Of a stretch of DNA of 64,000 nt, positions 56,096 through 64,000 are shown piece by piece. The notes under the pieces were generated by a model. It was not told the DNA's origin, did not search any database, and saw only the letters and a program-made list of their open reading frames with translations. This stretch comes from an uncultured beta proteobacterium (GTDB lineage: Bacteria; Pseudomonadota; Gammaproteobacteria; Burkholderiales; SG8-39), in assembly GCA_903859155.1 (NCBI GenBank), contig CAIOLO010000032.1:1-64000 (forward strand), written 5' to 3'. The first letter of the stretch is position 1. Each line of letters opens with the position of its first letter. Both the position numbers and the translations under genes were made by a program.

Positions 56096-56263
56096 TCAAC
56101 TCGCCTTGATGCCGGCATCGATGATGATGCCTGTCCATTTTGCGTTTTCAGCGGCGATCTGGCGCGCCATTTCCTCGGCAGTGCTCCCCAGCACTTCGGC
56201 CATTTGCTTGACAGACCCATCCTGCACTTCCCGGGCGGCCACCGCCTTTTTGTCCTCTTCGCG
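56096..56263 (-). pseudogene. TctC C-terminal relic 2
   Basis: A 56-codon frame reads QMAEVLGSTAEEMARQI, then AAENAKWTGIIIDAGIKAS and a stop. The S/T-x-E-E-M/F-x-x-x-I-x-x-E-x-x-K-W-x-x-I-I-x-x-A-G-I-K pattern is the Bug/TctC C-terminus. The frame is stopped upstream at 56264-56266, and no N-terminal part is left. It lies between the M24-fold gene and the racemase-family gene. Confidence 0.7.
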
Positions 56264-56343
56264 TCACCCCGGAAACGCGCAGTGCGAAAGTATCGCCAAT
56301 TGGGGAAATTCGCAATGCTCCTGTCGGCGCGGGGGCGCAACCC

Positions 56344-57420
56344 TTAGCCACCCCGATACTTTTCCCTCGCACCGGGTGCAAGCACCATGCCATGCCCGGG
56401 CCGCTCGGGGATCTGGAAACAGCCCTCCGAGATAACCAGGGCCTGCTCGAACAAGTCCGGTGGAATCCAGTCCATGAATTCCACCAGAAACCCGTTCGAC
56501 AATGCGCCGACGACGTGGATGGACAGTTCATGCGCGAGGTGCGGCGAGACCAGGACCTGGTGCGCGGCGGCCAGTTGGGCGATGCGCAGGGTTTCGGTAA
56601 ATCCGTTGGCATGGCACACATCGGGCATCAGGTAACGCGCCGCGCGCTGCTCGATCAGATCACGGAATTCGAAGCGCGTGTAGGCGTTCTCTCCGGTTGC
56701 CACCGGGATGCGGATCGAGCGCGCAACCTCGGCGCAGGCGGCGACATCGTCGGCGATCACCGGTTCCTCATACCAGACCAGATCGAGGTCCTCCAGCAGC
56801 TTCGCCTGTTCAATGCTCGCCAGCACATCCAGCCGCTGGTTCACGTCCACCATCAGGCGCACCCCGTCGCCGAGCGCGCGGCGCACCGCCTCGACGCGCC
56901 GGCGATTCTCGCGCGGATCGGGGTGATGGATCTTCAGCTTGTAATATTTGCACCCGAGCGCGGCATATTTCTGCGCCTCGCCGATGATGTCCTCGACACT
57001 GTAGGCCGCAAAACCGCCGCTGCCATACGCCGGGACGCGATCGCTCACCGCGCCCCAGAGCTTGTACAACGGCAGCCCGGCCAGCTTGCCGGTGATGTCC
57101 CACAGCCCGATGTCCAGCGCAGACAGCGCAAACGCGGCGATGCCGTGCTTCTTGCCGGAATCGGCGCGGTACATGCGCTCCCAGAGACGGCCGATGAACT
57201 GCGGATCCTGGCCGAGCAGGACGGGCTTGAGGCGCGTCTCCAGATAGACCTGGATCGCCTCGACATTGCCGCCGGCAAAACCCATCGTATAGCCAAGACC
57301 GGCGACGCCTTCGTCGGTCGAGATTTCCGCAACCACCAGTTTGTGGTGAGCAAACTGTTTGCGCAGCGTCTGTTGCATCGGAATGGTGAGAATGCAGGTG
57401 TCGATTGCGGTGATTTTCAT
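56344..57420 (-). CDS. Mandelate racemase/muconate lactonizing enzyme family protein
   Basis: 358 residues. The barrel motifs are YYKLKIH (K-x-K), LMVDVNQ, WYEEP, TGENA and SPHLAHELS (His), as in the mandelate-racemase group. It would abstract a proton next to a carboxylate. ATG at 57420 follows GGGAGG; the frame is open to 57453. The TctC relic downstream and TctC genes nearby suggest an acid sugar or hydroxy-acid substrate. Confidence 0.88.
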   Translation of the reverse strand: MKITAIDTCILTIPMQQTLRKQFAHHKLVVAEISTDEGVAGLGYTMGFAGGNVEAIQVYLETRLKPVLLGQDPQFIGRLWERMYRADSGKKHGIAAFALSALDIGLWDITGKLAGLPLYKLWGAVSDRVPAYGSGGFAAYSVEDIIGEAQKYAALGCKYYKLKIHHPDPRENRRRVEAVRRALGDGVRLMVDVNQRLDVLASIEQAKLLEDLDLVWYEEPVIADDVAACAEVARSIRIPVATGENAYTRFEFRDLIEQRAARYLMPDVCHANGFTETLRIAQLAAAHQVLVSPHLAHELSIHVVGALSNGFLVEFMDWIPPDLFEQALVISEGCFQIPERPGHGMVLAPGAREKYRGG

Positions 57421-57644
57421 GAAGCGCCTCCCGGAAGTTTGCAAATATTTCAAGCGTGATTATGATCCCGCCCGGCGCGGGCTGAAGGCCTTCCACGGCC
57501 ATTTCCATCACCGCTTGCCGGCAGGCGGCTGCCGGATGTAACAAACAGAGAATTACCGCAGGTGGCATTGCCTTCGGCCGACCTTCGCAAGTCGCAGCGA
57601 TCCGCGGCGCGAAACCCGGGCGTCGAGGCGGACTGGAGGCTAGA

Positions 57645-58784
57645 ATGCTGCGCATGACAAATCCTCCGCATTCCCGTTTTCCCTTTCGCGCCGAACACAT
57701 CGGCAGCCTGGTCCGCCCGACTTCTCTGGTGCAGGCGCGCCAGCAATTCGAAGCCGGACACATCGACAAGAGCGCGCTGCGCGCCGCCGAGGACGAGGCC
57801 ATCAGGCAGGTGGTCAAGCTGCAGGAAGAGGTCGGACTGAAAGTTGTCACCGACGGCGAATTCCGCCGCGGCACCTATTCGGATTCCTTCACCACCCAGG
57901 GCATTCGCGGCGTCTCCGTCCAGCTGACGGAATCCGAAGGCTGGAAGAGTTCATCGACTCACGGCAATCGCATGGCACGCCGCATCCCCAAGGTGGTCGA
58001 GCGGATCGAATGGAGCGGCGATCAGCATGCGGTCGATTTTGCCTTTCTCAAGTCGCTCACAGATCGCGTCGGCAAGTTCACCCTGCCCGGACCGGGTTAC
58101 ATCCATTACCGCGCCGGACGCGAGCACATCAGCAGGGATATCTATCCCGACCTGGACGCCTTCTGGTCCGACCTGGTACATGCCTACCACCTGGAGTTGC
58201 GCGCACTGGCCGAAGCGGGCTGCACCTATGTTCAGATCGACGAGACTTCGCTGGTCAAATTCGGCGATCCGCGCGTGCGAGCGCTGCTTGCCGCGCGCGG
58301 CGACGACTGGCAGGAACTGCTGCGCATCTACATCGACGCGGTAAACGCGGTCATCGCCGGCGCGCCCGCGGGCATGACCATCGGCGTCCATGTCTGCCGC
58401 AGCCAGGATCCGAGCTGGCAGGCGGCGGTCGGCTACGATCCGATCGCCGCGGCAATGTTCCGCGACATCAGGAGCGACATTTATTTTCTGGAGTACGACG
58501 ACCCGCGCTCGGGCAGCTTCGAGCCGCTGCGGCTGCTGCCCGAAGGCAAGAAGGTGGTGCTGGGCCTGGTGCACTCGCGCAAGCCCGAGCTCGAATCGCT
58601 GGCATTTCTCAGACAGCGCATCGACGAGGCCTGCCGCTACGCGAAGCTCGACCAGCTCGCCATCAGCCCGCAGTGTGGATTCGCAACCGGCGTATTCCTT
58701 GGCGACGACAGCGCCATCGCGGCGCAGCGCGCGAAGCTGGCGCGGGTGGTCGAGACCTCGCGTGAAGTCTGGGGTCAAGCTTAG
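57645..58784 (+). CDS. MetE C-terminal-domain (cobalamin-independent methionine synthase-like) protein
   Basis: 379 residues covering only the C-terminal MetE barrel: FRAEHIGSLVRP at the start, VTDGEFRRG, IDETSLVKF, IGVHVCRSQDP (His and Cys zinc ligands), FLEYDD and SPQCGFATG (Cys zinc ligand). It lacks the MetE N-terminal half and so resembles the many stand-alone MetE-like proteins. It may move methyl groups or cleave a small molecule rather than make methionine. GGAGG lies 5 bp before the ATG at 57645. TctC 7 follows within 11 bp. Confidence 0.85.
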   Translation: MLRMTNPPHSRFPFRAEHIGSLVRPTSLVQARQQFEAGHIDKSALRAAEDEAIRQVVKLQEEVGLKVVTDGEFRRGTYSDSFTTQGIRGVSVQLTESEGWKSSSTHGNRMARRIPKVVERIEWSGDQHAVDFAFLKSLTDRVGKFTLPGPGYIHYRAGREHISRDIYPDLDAFWSDLVHAYHLELRALAEAGCTYVQIDETSLVKFGDPRVRALLAARGDDWQELLRIYIDAVNAVIAGAPAGMTIGVHVCRSQDPSWQAAVGYDPIAAAMFRDIRSDIYFLEYDDPRSGSFEPLRLLPEGKKVVLGLVHSRKPELESLAFLRQRIDEACRYAKLDQLAISPQCGFATGVFLGDDSAIAAQRAKLARVVETSREVWGQA

Positions 58785-58794
58785 GGGAGCAGTC

Positions 58795-59781
58795 ATGCCG
58801 CGCATAGCCTCCTTGCTGCTGATCACCTCCCTGGCCCTGAGCACTGCTGCGCTCGCTCAGCCTTCCCGGGGCAGCGACGCGTATCCAAGCAAGACGGTGC
58901 GACTGATCGTCGGCCTGGCCCCGGGCGGCAACCCGGACACTTTCGCCAGGCTCACTGCGAAGTCACTGAGCGATTCCTTCGGCCAGCCGTTCGTGGTGGA
59001 AAACCGCCCCGGCGCGGGCAGCAACGTGGCCGCGGATGCGGTCGCCAAATCCGCCCCCGACGGACACACCATTCTCATAGGCTCGAGCGGCATCTTCACC
59101 ATCAATCCGCTGGTCTATCGCAACATGCCTTTCGATCCGGCGCGCGATCTGGCGCCGGTGACCTTGTCGGTGGCGACCACCATGTGGCTGGTGGTGCATC
59201 CGTCGGTGCCGGCGCGCACCACGGCCGAACTCATCACGCTGGCAAAGACCTCTCCCAAACCGCTGGCCTATGCGTCCTCGGGCAATGGCTCCATCCATCA
59301 CATCACCATGGAAGAATTCAAGACCAAGGCGGGCATCGAGATGACGCATATCCCGTTCAAGGGGGCCGGACAATCGGTTCCGGCACTGCTCGCCGGCGAC
59401 GTGCCGGTCGCGTTCATCGGTTATCCGAGCATCGGCCAGGCGGTGAAAGCAGGAAGACTGCGCGTGCTCGCCTTCAGCATGGCGCGCCGCTCCGGCTTGA
59501 CGCCGGAGGTGCCAACGGTCAGCGAGTCGGGGCTGCCGGGGTTCGACATGACCGGATCGACCGGCGTTTTTGTCGCGGCCGGAACGCCGCGGCCGATCAT
59601 TTTGAAATTGAGCCAGGCTTTCAACGACGCCATGCGCCAGCCCGATGTCACGGGAAAACTGCTTGCCATCGGCCTCGAACCCATCGGCACCACGCCTGAG
59701 GAGTTCGAGAAAAGAATTCGCTCGGAATACGACCGCGATGCCCGGATGGTCAAGCGGCTGGGGCTGAGCGGAGAGCAGTAA
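58795..59781 (+). CDS. Bug/TctC-family binding protein 7
   Basis: 328 residues; signal peptide ends at ALAQ, then a short spacer and YPSKTVRLIVGLAPGGNPD. IPFKGAG replaces VPYKG. NRPGAGSNVAAD and APDGHTIL are conserved. AGGGGAG precedes the ATG. Tandem with TctC 8, 17 bp apart, and 10 bp after the MetE-like gene, so all three are probably cotranscribed. Confidence 0.92.
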   Translation: MPRIASLLLITSLALSTAALAQPSRGSDAYPSKTVRLIVGLAPGGNPDTFARLTAKSLSDSFGQPFVVENRPGAGSNVAADAVAKSAPDGHTILIGSSGIFTINPLVYRNMPFDPARDLAPVTLSVATTMWLVVHPSVPARTTAELITLAKTSPKPLAYASSGNGSIHHITMEEFKTKAGIEMTHIPFKGAGQSVPALLAGDVPVAFIGYPSIGQAVKAGRLRVLAFSMARRSGLTPEVPTVSESGLPGFDMTGSTGVFVAAGTPRPIILKLSQAFNDAMRQPDVTGKLLAIGLEPIGTTPEEFEKRIRSEYDRDARMVKRLGLSGEQ

Positions 59782-59798
59782 ACCTTCGGGAGTCCAAT

Positions 59799-60767
59799 AT
59801 GAAACGGATCACTATTGCCAGCCTATTGACTGCCGTATCTATGGCGGCACTGGCCCAAGCCCCGGCACTGGTCGCAGGAAAGGCGGTGCGCATTGTGGTG
59901 CCGGCGGCAGCCGGGGGCAATCCTGACGTCCTCGCGCGCATGCTGGCGCCGCGCCTGCAGGCCGCCTGGGGCACGCCCATCCTGGTGGACAACCAGCCGG
60001 GCGCGGGCGGCATCTCAGCGGCCATCGGCATCAGCAAATCGACTCCGGACGGGCATCTGCTGTTCTTCGGCAGCAATGCCGCGCTGTCGATTGCCGCGGC
60101 GATGAATCCGAAGCTGCCCTACGATCCGCTGAAGGACTTCACTCTGGTCACGGCGCTCGCCAGCGTGCCTACGGTGCTGGTGGTGCATCCCTCGGTGCCC
60201 GCCAATAATCTGCAGGAGTTCATCGCCTATGCGAAAGCGCGGCCGGGAAAGCTTGATTTCGGCTCGGCCGGCGTGGCCTCCATCCATCACCTGACGCTGG
60301 CGGTATTCGAAGTCGAGTCGGGCACGAAATTCGTGCATGTGCCCTACAAAGGCGGTTCGCCGCTGGTCGCGGCGGTGATGGCAGGCGAAGTGCAGGCTGG
60401 TTTCTCCGGCATTCCCAATGTGACTCAGGCGATTCGTGCCGGCCGCTTGAAGGTTTTCGGCATCAGCGTAACCGACCGTTCGCCCTCGATGCCCGATGTG
60501 CCGACGCTGGATGAACTGGGCATCAAGAAATTCAGTGTCGCCACCACCATCGGCTTGCAGACGGCGGTAGGCCTGTCGAAAAACCTGGTCACGCTGTTTC
60601 AGCAGACCTTTGCCCGGGCAATGCGGGAGCCCGAAATCGCCGACCGCATGTCCAACCTGGGCATGGTGCTGATGGAGAACGGCACCGAGAACTACATTCA
60701 ATTCATGAAAGACGAAGCGCTGCGCTACGACGGCGCCGTAAAGGCGGCAGGAATCAAGTTCGAGTAG
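59799..60767 (+). CDS. Bug/TctC-family binding protein 8
   Basis: 322 residues; signal peptide through ALAQ, mature region VRIVVPAAAGGNPDVL. Full motifs NQPGAGGISAA, TPDGHLLF, VVHPSVPA and VPYKGGS. Clearly different from TctC 7, so an old rather than recent tandem duplication. Its 3' end overlaps the convergent amidohydrolase gene by 14 bp. Confidence 0.92.
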   Translation: MKRITIASLLTAVSMAALAQAPALVAGKAVRIVVPAAAGGNPDVLARMLAPRLQAAWGTPILVDNQPGAGGISAAIGISKSTPDGHLLFFGSNAALSIAAAMNPKLPYDPLKDFTLVTALASVPTVLVVHPSVPANNLQEFIAYAKARPGKLDFGSAGVASIHHLTLAVFEVESGTKFVHVPYKGGSPLVAAVMAGEVQAGFSGIPNVTQAIRAGRLKVFGISVTDRSPSMPDVPTLDELGIKKFSVATTIGLQTAVGLSKNLVTLFQQTFARAMREPEIADRMSNLGMVLMENGTENYIQFMKDEALRYDGAVKAAGIKFE

Positions 60768-62334
60768 CTTGCCCGCCAGCGCGCATCTGCAAGCCGTGCA
60801 CCGATTCGGTCGCCTCGCGCACCACCTGTTCCGGGTCGAGCGCGGTGAACTCCCCGCCCCGACGCAATACCCGGCCATCGACGATCACGGTGTCGACATT
60901 GGATGGCTGCGCGGAATAGACCAGCGCGTACACCGGATCGATCATCGGCGCCATGTTCAGGTCGTTGCTTCGCACCAGTATCAGGTCGGCGCGCTTGCCC
61001 GGGGTCAGAGACCCGGTATGTCCGTCAATGCCGAGGTCACGCGCACCTTCCAGCGTGGCGATCTCCAGCAGGCGGCGCGGCGGAAACGGAACCTTGGCGC
61101 CGAAACGTTGTTTGTGAGACCACAACAGGGCGCGCATGCAGCTGAAAAAATCGGCATTGGCCGAGGCCGCCGAACTGTCGATCGACAGGCTTTGCTGCAC
61201 GCCCGCTTCAGAGAGTTCATGGAACTGTATTTCGCCCCGCATCGCCTGGGCATAGTGCATCTCAATGACGGGAGAGCAGGAAAACCGTGTGCGTGTTGCC
61301 GCCAGCCGCACACGCTCTTCGGGACTGACGCCCTGCGGATGAATCAATTGCACATCGCGGCCGAGCAAGCCGTGCTGATCGAGCAGCGAGACCACGCCAG
61401 GCCGCGCGTGCATAGTGATCGGCAATCCGAGTGTCCGGATCGAGTCGTACTCTCTCTTGAGCACGTCGATGGGAACGACGCCGCGCGGATTGGCTACCGG
61501 CGTTCGCAGCGCCGCCCCCAGGGACAGCATGCCCTGGCCCGCCGGCCATTCATCGCGCAGGCGTGCGAGGTCGGCAAGATTCATCAGCTGGTCCAGCGGC
61601 AGATCCTGGCCCCAGCCATAGGAGAAACGCCCGCGAACGCCGATTTCGCGCAATGCTCTCAGTTCCGCTTCGGCATGCTGCGGGGTAAGCACATTGTGCG
61701 ACCAGTCATGGACCGTGGTGATGCCCGAGGCGAGCGCTTCCGCCACACCGAGGCGCACCGAACAATAGGCATCCTCCGGGGTGCATAACGGTCCCAGCCT
61801 CAAGGTCACCGGAAAGTAACCCTCCTTCGCATCGTCAGCGCGCACCAGCGAGCGCAGCGAACTGTTCCACAGATGCCAGTGGGTATCGATGAAACCGGGC
61901 ATGGCAATCATGTCGCGAGCGTCGATTACCGCTACGCCAGGCACTTCCAGATTCCGGCCGACAGCGACAATCGCACCATCGCACACATGCACGTCCCCTT
62001 CGGGAAAATCGCCCAGCGCAGAATCCATGGTCAGCACCCAGGCACCGCGCACCAGGAATTCGCCGCGCACAGGCAACTCCCCTGCGGGCCTGGTTGCCGA
62101 CTTGCCCGTTGACCCGCATGATGACCTGCCTGATGACCTGCCGGCTGACTTGCTTGCTGACCTGCTTGCTGGCTTGTCTGCCGAATCGCATGCCGAAAAA
62201 CCAGGATTCCTCGCCCCGCGCTGCGCTGCAAAGCGCACTCCGCCTTGAGAAACCGCGGATTTTCGCCCTGCGGCAAACAGCCGCTGCAACCTGAACCCGT
62301 CGCGGGCAGTGCCGCCATGACATGAGCAATACAT
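60754..62334 (-). CDS. Amidohydrolase (chlorohydrolase/cytosine-deaminase-like)
   Basis: 526 residues as drawn, of which about 430 (from LVRGAWVLTMDS) form the domain: IDTHWHLWNSS (H-x-H), THARPG region (as ITMHARPG), LIHPQGVS and SIDSSAAS with the metal Asp. Family members hydrolyse C-Cl or C-N bonds of triazines, guanine or related compounds. The first ~90 residues are low-complexity Ser/Ala/Arg repeats from a 12-bp DNA repeat, so the true start is doubtful; a start near residue 90 is possible. Confidence 0.78.
   Translation of the reverse strand: MYCSCHGGTARDGFRLQRLFAAGRKSAVSQGGVRFAAQRGARNPGFSACDSADKPASRSASKSAGRSSGRSSCGSTGKSATRPAGELPVRGEFLVRGAWVLTMDSALGDFPEGDVHVCDGAIVAVGRNLEVPGVAVIDARDMIAMPGFIDTHWHLWNSSLRSLVRADDAKEGYFPVTLRLGPLCTPEDAYCSVRLGVAEALASGITTVHDWSHNVLTPQHAEAELRALREIGVRGRFSYGWGQDLPLDQLMNLADLARLRDEWPAGQGMLSLGAALRTPVANPRGVVPIDVLKREYDSIRTLGLPITMHARPGVVSLLDQHGLLGRDVQLIHPQGVSPEERVRLAATRTRFSCSPVIEMHYAQAMRGEIQFHELSEAGVQQSLSIDSSAASANADFFSCMRALLWSHKQRFGAKVPFPPRRLLEIATLEGARDLGIDGHTGSLTPGKRADLILVRSNDLNMAPMIDPVYALVYSAQPSNVDTVIVDGRVLRRGGEFTALDPEQVVREATESVHGLQMRAGGQATRT
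62101..62196 (-). repeat. Eight 12-bp degenerate tandem units
   Basis: Units of type CCTGCTTGCTGA (for example CCTGCCTGATGA at 62125, CCTGCCGGCTGA at 62137, CTTGCTTGCTGA at 62149) repeat with period 12 over 62101-62196. They encode four-residue units in the N-terminus of the amidohydrolase frame. Confidence 0.8.
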
Positions 62335-62366
62335 TGCCTCTCCCCGCCCGAAAAATGGATCGCGGC

Positions 62367-63335
62367 CTATTCCGCCTTGGCCCCGGAAATCTTGATCAGG
62401 CGCGCCTTCTGTCGCATGTCTGCCTGGATGAATTTGGCAAAATCCTCCGGCGTGGAGAACACCGGGTCGAAACCGCGCGCGAGCACATGGCGCTCGCGGA
62501 AAGCCGGCTCCGAAAACGCCTCGGCGATGTCCCGCTGAATCCTTGGCGCAAGCGCCGCGGGCGAGCCTCCGGTGAGAAACAAGCCAAACCAGGATTCGTT
62601 GGGGTCCACCTCGGCGAACCCGGCTTCGCGCAGTGTCGGTATTTGGGGAAGTGCCGCGAGCCGTTCGCGGCGCGCGATGGCAAGTGGCTTGAGCTTGCCG
62701 GACTGGATATGCCCCTGGGACAGGGTCGCACCCACCATGGTGAGTTGCACTTCCCCCGAGATAATCGCCGTCAATGCCGGCGCGATGCCCTTGTACGGCA
62801 CCTGAGTGATCTGCACGCCGCCCTGCGACTTGAGGCCTTCGAAAAACAAGTGTGGCAGGCTGCCGGAGCCATAGGAGGCGTAGTTGAGCGCATTGGGTTT
62901 GACCCTGGCCTCATCGACCAATTCCTTGAGCGAGTTTGCCGTCACCGATGAATGCGCCACCACCATTTGCGGCAGACTGACCAGCTGCGTCACCGGCGCC
63001 AGGTCGCGCGCCGTGTCATAGGGCAGTTTGTCGAACAGGAACGGATTGCTGGTGATGGTGGACTCGCTGGTGAGCAGCATGGTGTGGCCGTCAGGGGGAG
63101 CCTTGGCCACCGCATCGGCACCTATGATGGTCGCACCGCCGGCCTTGTTCTCCACCACTATCGACTGGCCCCACTTTGCCGTAAGCCGCTCAGAAATTGC
63201 CCGTGCGAGAGCGTCAATGCCGCCGCCTGGCGCGTAGGGGACGATGATCTTTACCAGATGGTTGGGGTAGTTTTGTGCCGGCGAAACAGCCGGAAACAGG
63301 CACAGACCCGCGCCAATGAGTGCAATCAGCTTCAT
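62367..63335 (-). CDS. Bug/TctC-family binding protein 9
   Basis: 322 residues; signal peptide ends at SPAQ, mature start NYPNHLVKIIVPYAPGGG. ENKAGGATIIGAD, PPDGHTML and VPYKGIA are conserved. The ATG at 63335 follows GGGAG. Same strand as the amidohydrolase and alpha/beta hydrolase, so possibly one transcript. Confidence 0.92.
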   Translation of the reverse strand: MKLIALIGAGLCLFPAVSPAQNYPNHLVKIIVPYAPGGGIDALARAISERLTAKWGQSIVVENKAGGATIIGADAVAKAPPDGHTMLLTSESTITSNPFLFDKLPYDTARDLAPVTQLVSLPQMVVAHSSVTANSLKELVDEARVKPNALNYASYGSGSLPHLFFEGLKSQGGVQITQVPYKGIAPALTAIISGEVQLTMVGATLSQGHIQSGKLKPLAIARRERLAALPQIPTLREAGFAEVDPNESWFGLFLTGGSPAALAPRIQRDIAEAFSEPAFRERHVLARGFDPVFSTPEDFAKFIQADMRQKARLIKISGAKAE

Positions 63336-63493
63336 GTGGACTTCTCCCGTTTTCGTTTTGCTGATACTACAACTCTGCAAAGAACGGGGCACGCAGCGCA
63401 AGTACCTGAACGAACGTACTTAAGCGAACCTGCAGAAGCGATCATGCGCTGCTTCGCCTCGAAGCGCACCCGAGCCTCCGGCAGAAGCGTCAC

Positions 63494-64000
63494 TCATATT
63501 GCCAGCGCACGCAGCAGCGCGACGTTGTAGCCTTCGGCCCCTTCGTACATGACCCAATGCCCTGCGCCGGGAATGGCATGGTATTGCGCATCGGGCCGCA
63601 GGGAATGCAACTGCGCAGCCTGGCCCTCGGCATCGTGGCCGATGATCTGGTCGTCGGCGCCGGAGATCGCGCTAAGCCGCCCCTGCAATTTCACTCTTTC
63701 GAGATCACCGCGCATCGTGGCAAAACCACTGAATGTAACTCTCGGCAGGCGGCGTCGCACAATGTCGGTGTGGTATAGCTGCAGCGCCAGGTCGTCGATA
63801 TTTTTCTCGTGATGCACCATCATCACGCGCAGGTTGTTGCGCACCGCCTGCAAGCGCGCTGCCGGGTCCTCGATTCGTTTGACGCTCTGCAGATTCAGCC
63901 TGCGGCCAATCGGTTTTGGCATATAGAAATTCGCACCGGAGAGCACCATGTGGCGAACACGGCCGTCCACCAGCCGGGCAAAGCGCGCGGCCAGACCGGC
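63494..64000 (-). CDS. Alpha/beta hydrolase, C-terminal part (5' end outside window)
   Basis: The frame stays open to the right edge, giving at least 168 codons. The C-terminal half of the fold is visible: GRLSAISGADDQIIG (acid-containing loop) and IPGAGHWVMYEG with the catalytic His. The nucleophile Ser lies beyond the edge. Function (esterase, C-C hydrolase such as a ring-cleavage product hydrolase) cannot be set from this part. Confidence 0.8.
   Translation of the reverse strand, partial: AGLAARFARLVDGRVRHMVLSGANFYMPKPIGRRLNLQSVKRIEDPAARLQAVRNNLRVMMVHHEKNIDDLALQLYHTDIVRRRLPRVTFSGFATMRGDLERVKLQGRLSAISGADDQIIGHDAEGQAAQLHSLRPDAQYHAIPGAGHWVMYEGAEGYNVALLRALAI

Noticed and set aside
62094-62294. 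Plus-strand Leu/Thr/Cys-rich frame resembling a membrane peptide
   Set aside because: Produced by the 12-bp repeat read on the other strand; no start signal.

Overview
The window is GC-rich, tightly packed bacterial DNA. It most likely comes from a betaproteobacterium of the Burkholderiales (Alcaligenaceae/Comamonadaceae type). The main reason is nine intact Bug/TctC-type periplasmic binding proteins in 64 kb, an expansion characteristic of that order, set among genes for catabolism of aromatic and organic acids. I saw no rRNA, tRNA, CRISPR array, transposase or phage gene.

Layout. 1-5159 (minus, runs off the left edge): giant RTX/VCBS surface protein with its calcium-binding repeats at the N-terminus. 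5213-6277: aminoglycoside-phosphotransferase-fold kinase. 6278-6886: AT-rich interval. 6887-11244 (plus): probable operon of a CapA-type metallophosphatase, MFS carrier, NTF2-like protein and enolase-superfamily enzyme. 11485-11874: small helix-turn-helix-like protein. 12083-20345 (minus): orphan MlaF-like ATPase, then acyl-CoA ligase, two acyl-CoA dehydrogenases, MaoC-type hydratase, VOC/extradiol-dioxygenase-like protein and D-2-hydroxyacid dehydrogenase, which look like a CoA-dependent catabolic set. 20476-28408 (plus): ferric-iron/AfuABC-type ABC importer, M24-fold hydrolase, TctC protein and MFS carrier. 29007-31014: hemerythrin, DUF2249 and polytopic membrane protein, a trio seen around nitric-oxide/denitrification genes. 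31069-32055: gamma-resorcylate-decarboxylase-like amidohydrolase. 32154-33833: ABC-F protein. 33997-36137: two divergent TctC genes. 36700-38028: BamE-like lipoprotein and bacteriohemerythrin. 38079-41420: sulfatase and ThDP enzyme. 41805-48033: protocatechuate 4,5-cleavage region (LigI-family lactonase, ligAB, ligC, second ligAB) with a Fic protein in between. 48090-64000: TctC genes alternating with hydrolases and isomerases (CocE hydrolase, two amidohydrolases, M24-fold protein, mandelate-racemase-family enzyme, MetE-like protein), ending in an alpha/beta hydrolase cut by the right edge.

How the genes work together. Most of the window appears to capture and degrade small carboxylates and aromatic acids. 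Periplasmic TctC receptors and MFS or ABC carriers sit beside decarboxylases, lactonases, ring-cleavage dioxygenases and CoA-dependent beta-oxidation enzymes. Protocatechuate would be opened by LigAB, oxidised by LigC and hydrolysed by the LigI-family lactonase; the later LigJ/LigK steps are not in the window. No TctA/TctB membrane partners are present, so the receptors must use membrane units encoded elsewhere or act as sensors.

Signs of turnover are common. There are two C-terminal relics of TctC genes, one probable C-terminal relic of a BKACE-type enzyme, a 23-bp perfect inverted repeat, and in-frame 12- or 15-bp tandem repeat expansions in three separate hydrolase genes. All functions are inferred from sequence by eye; no database search was run.
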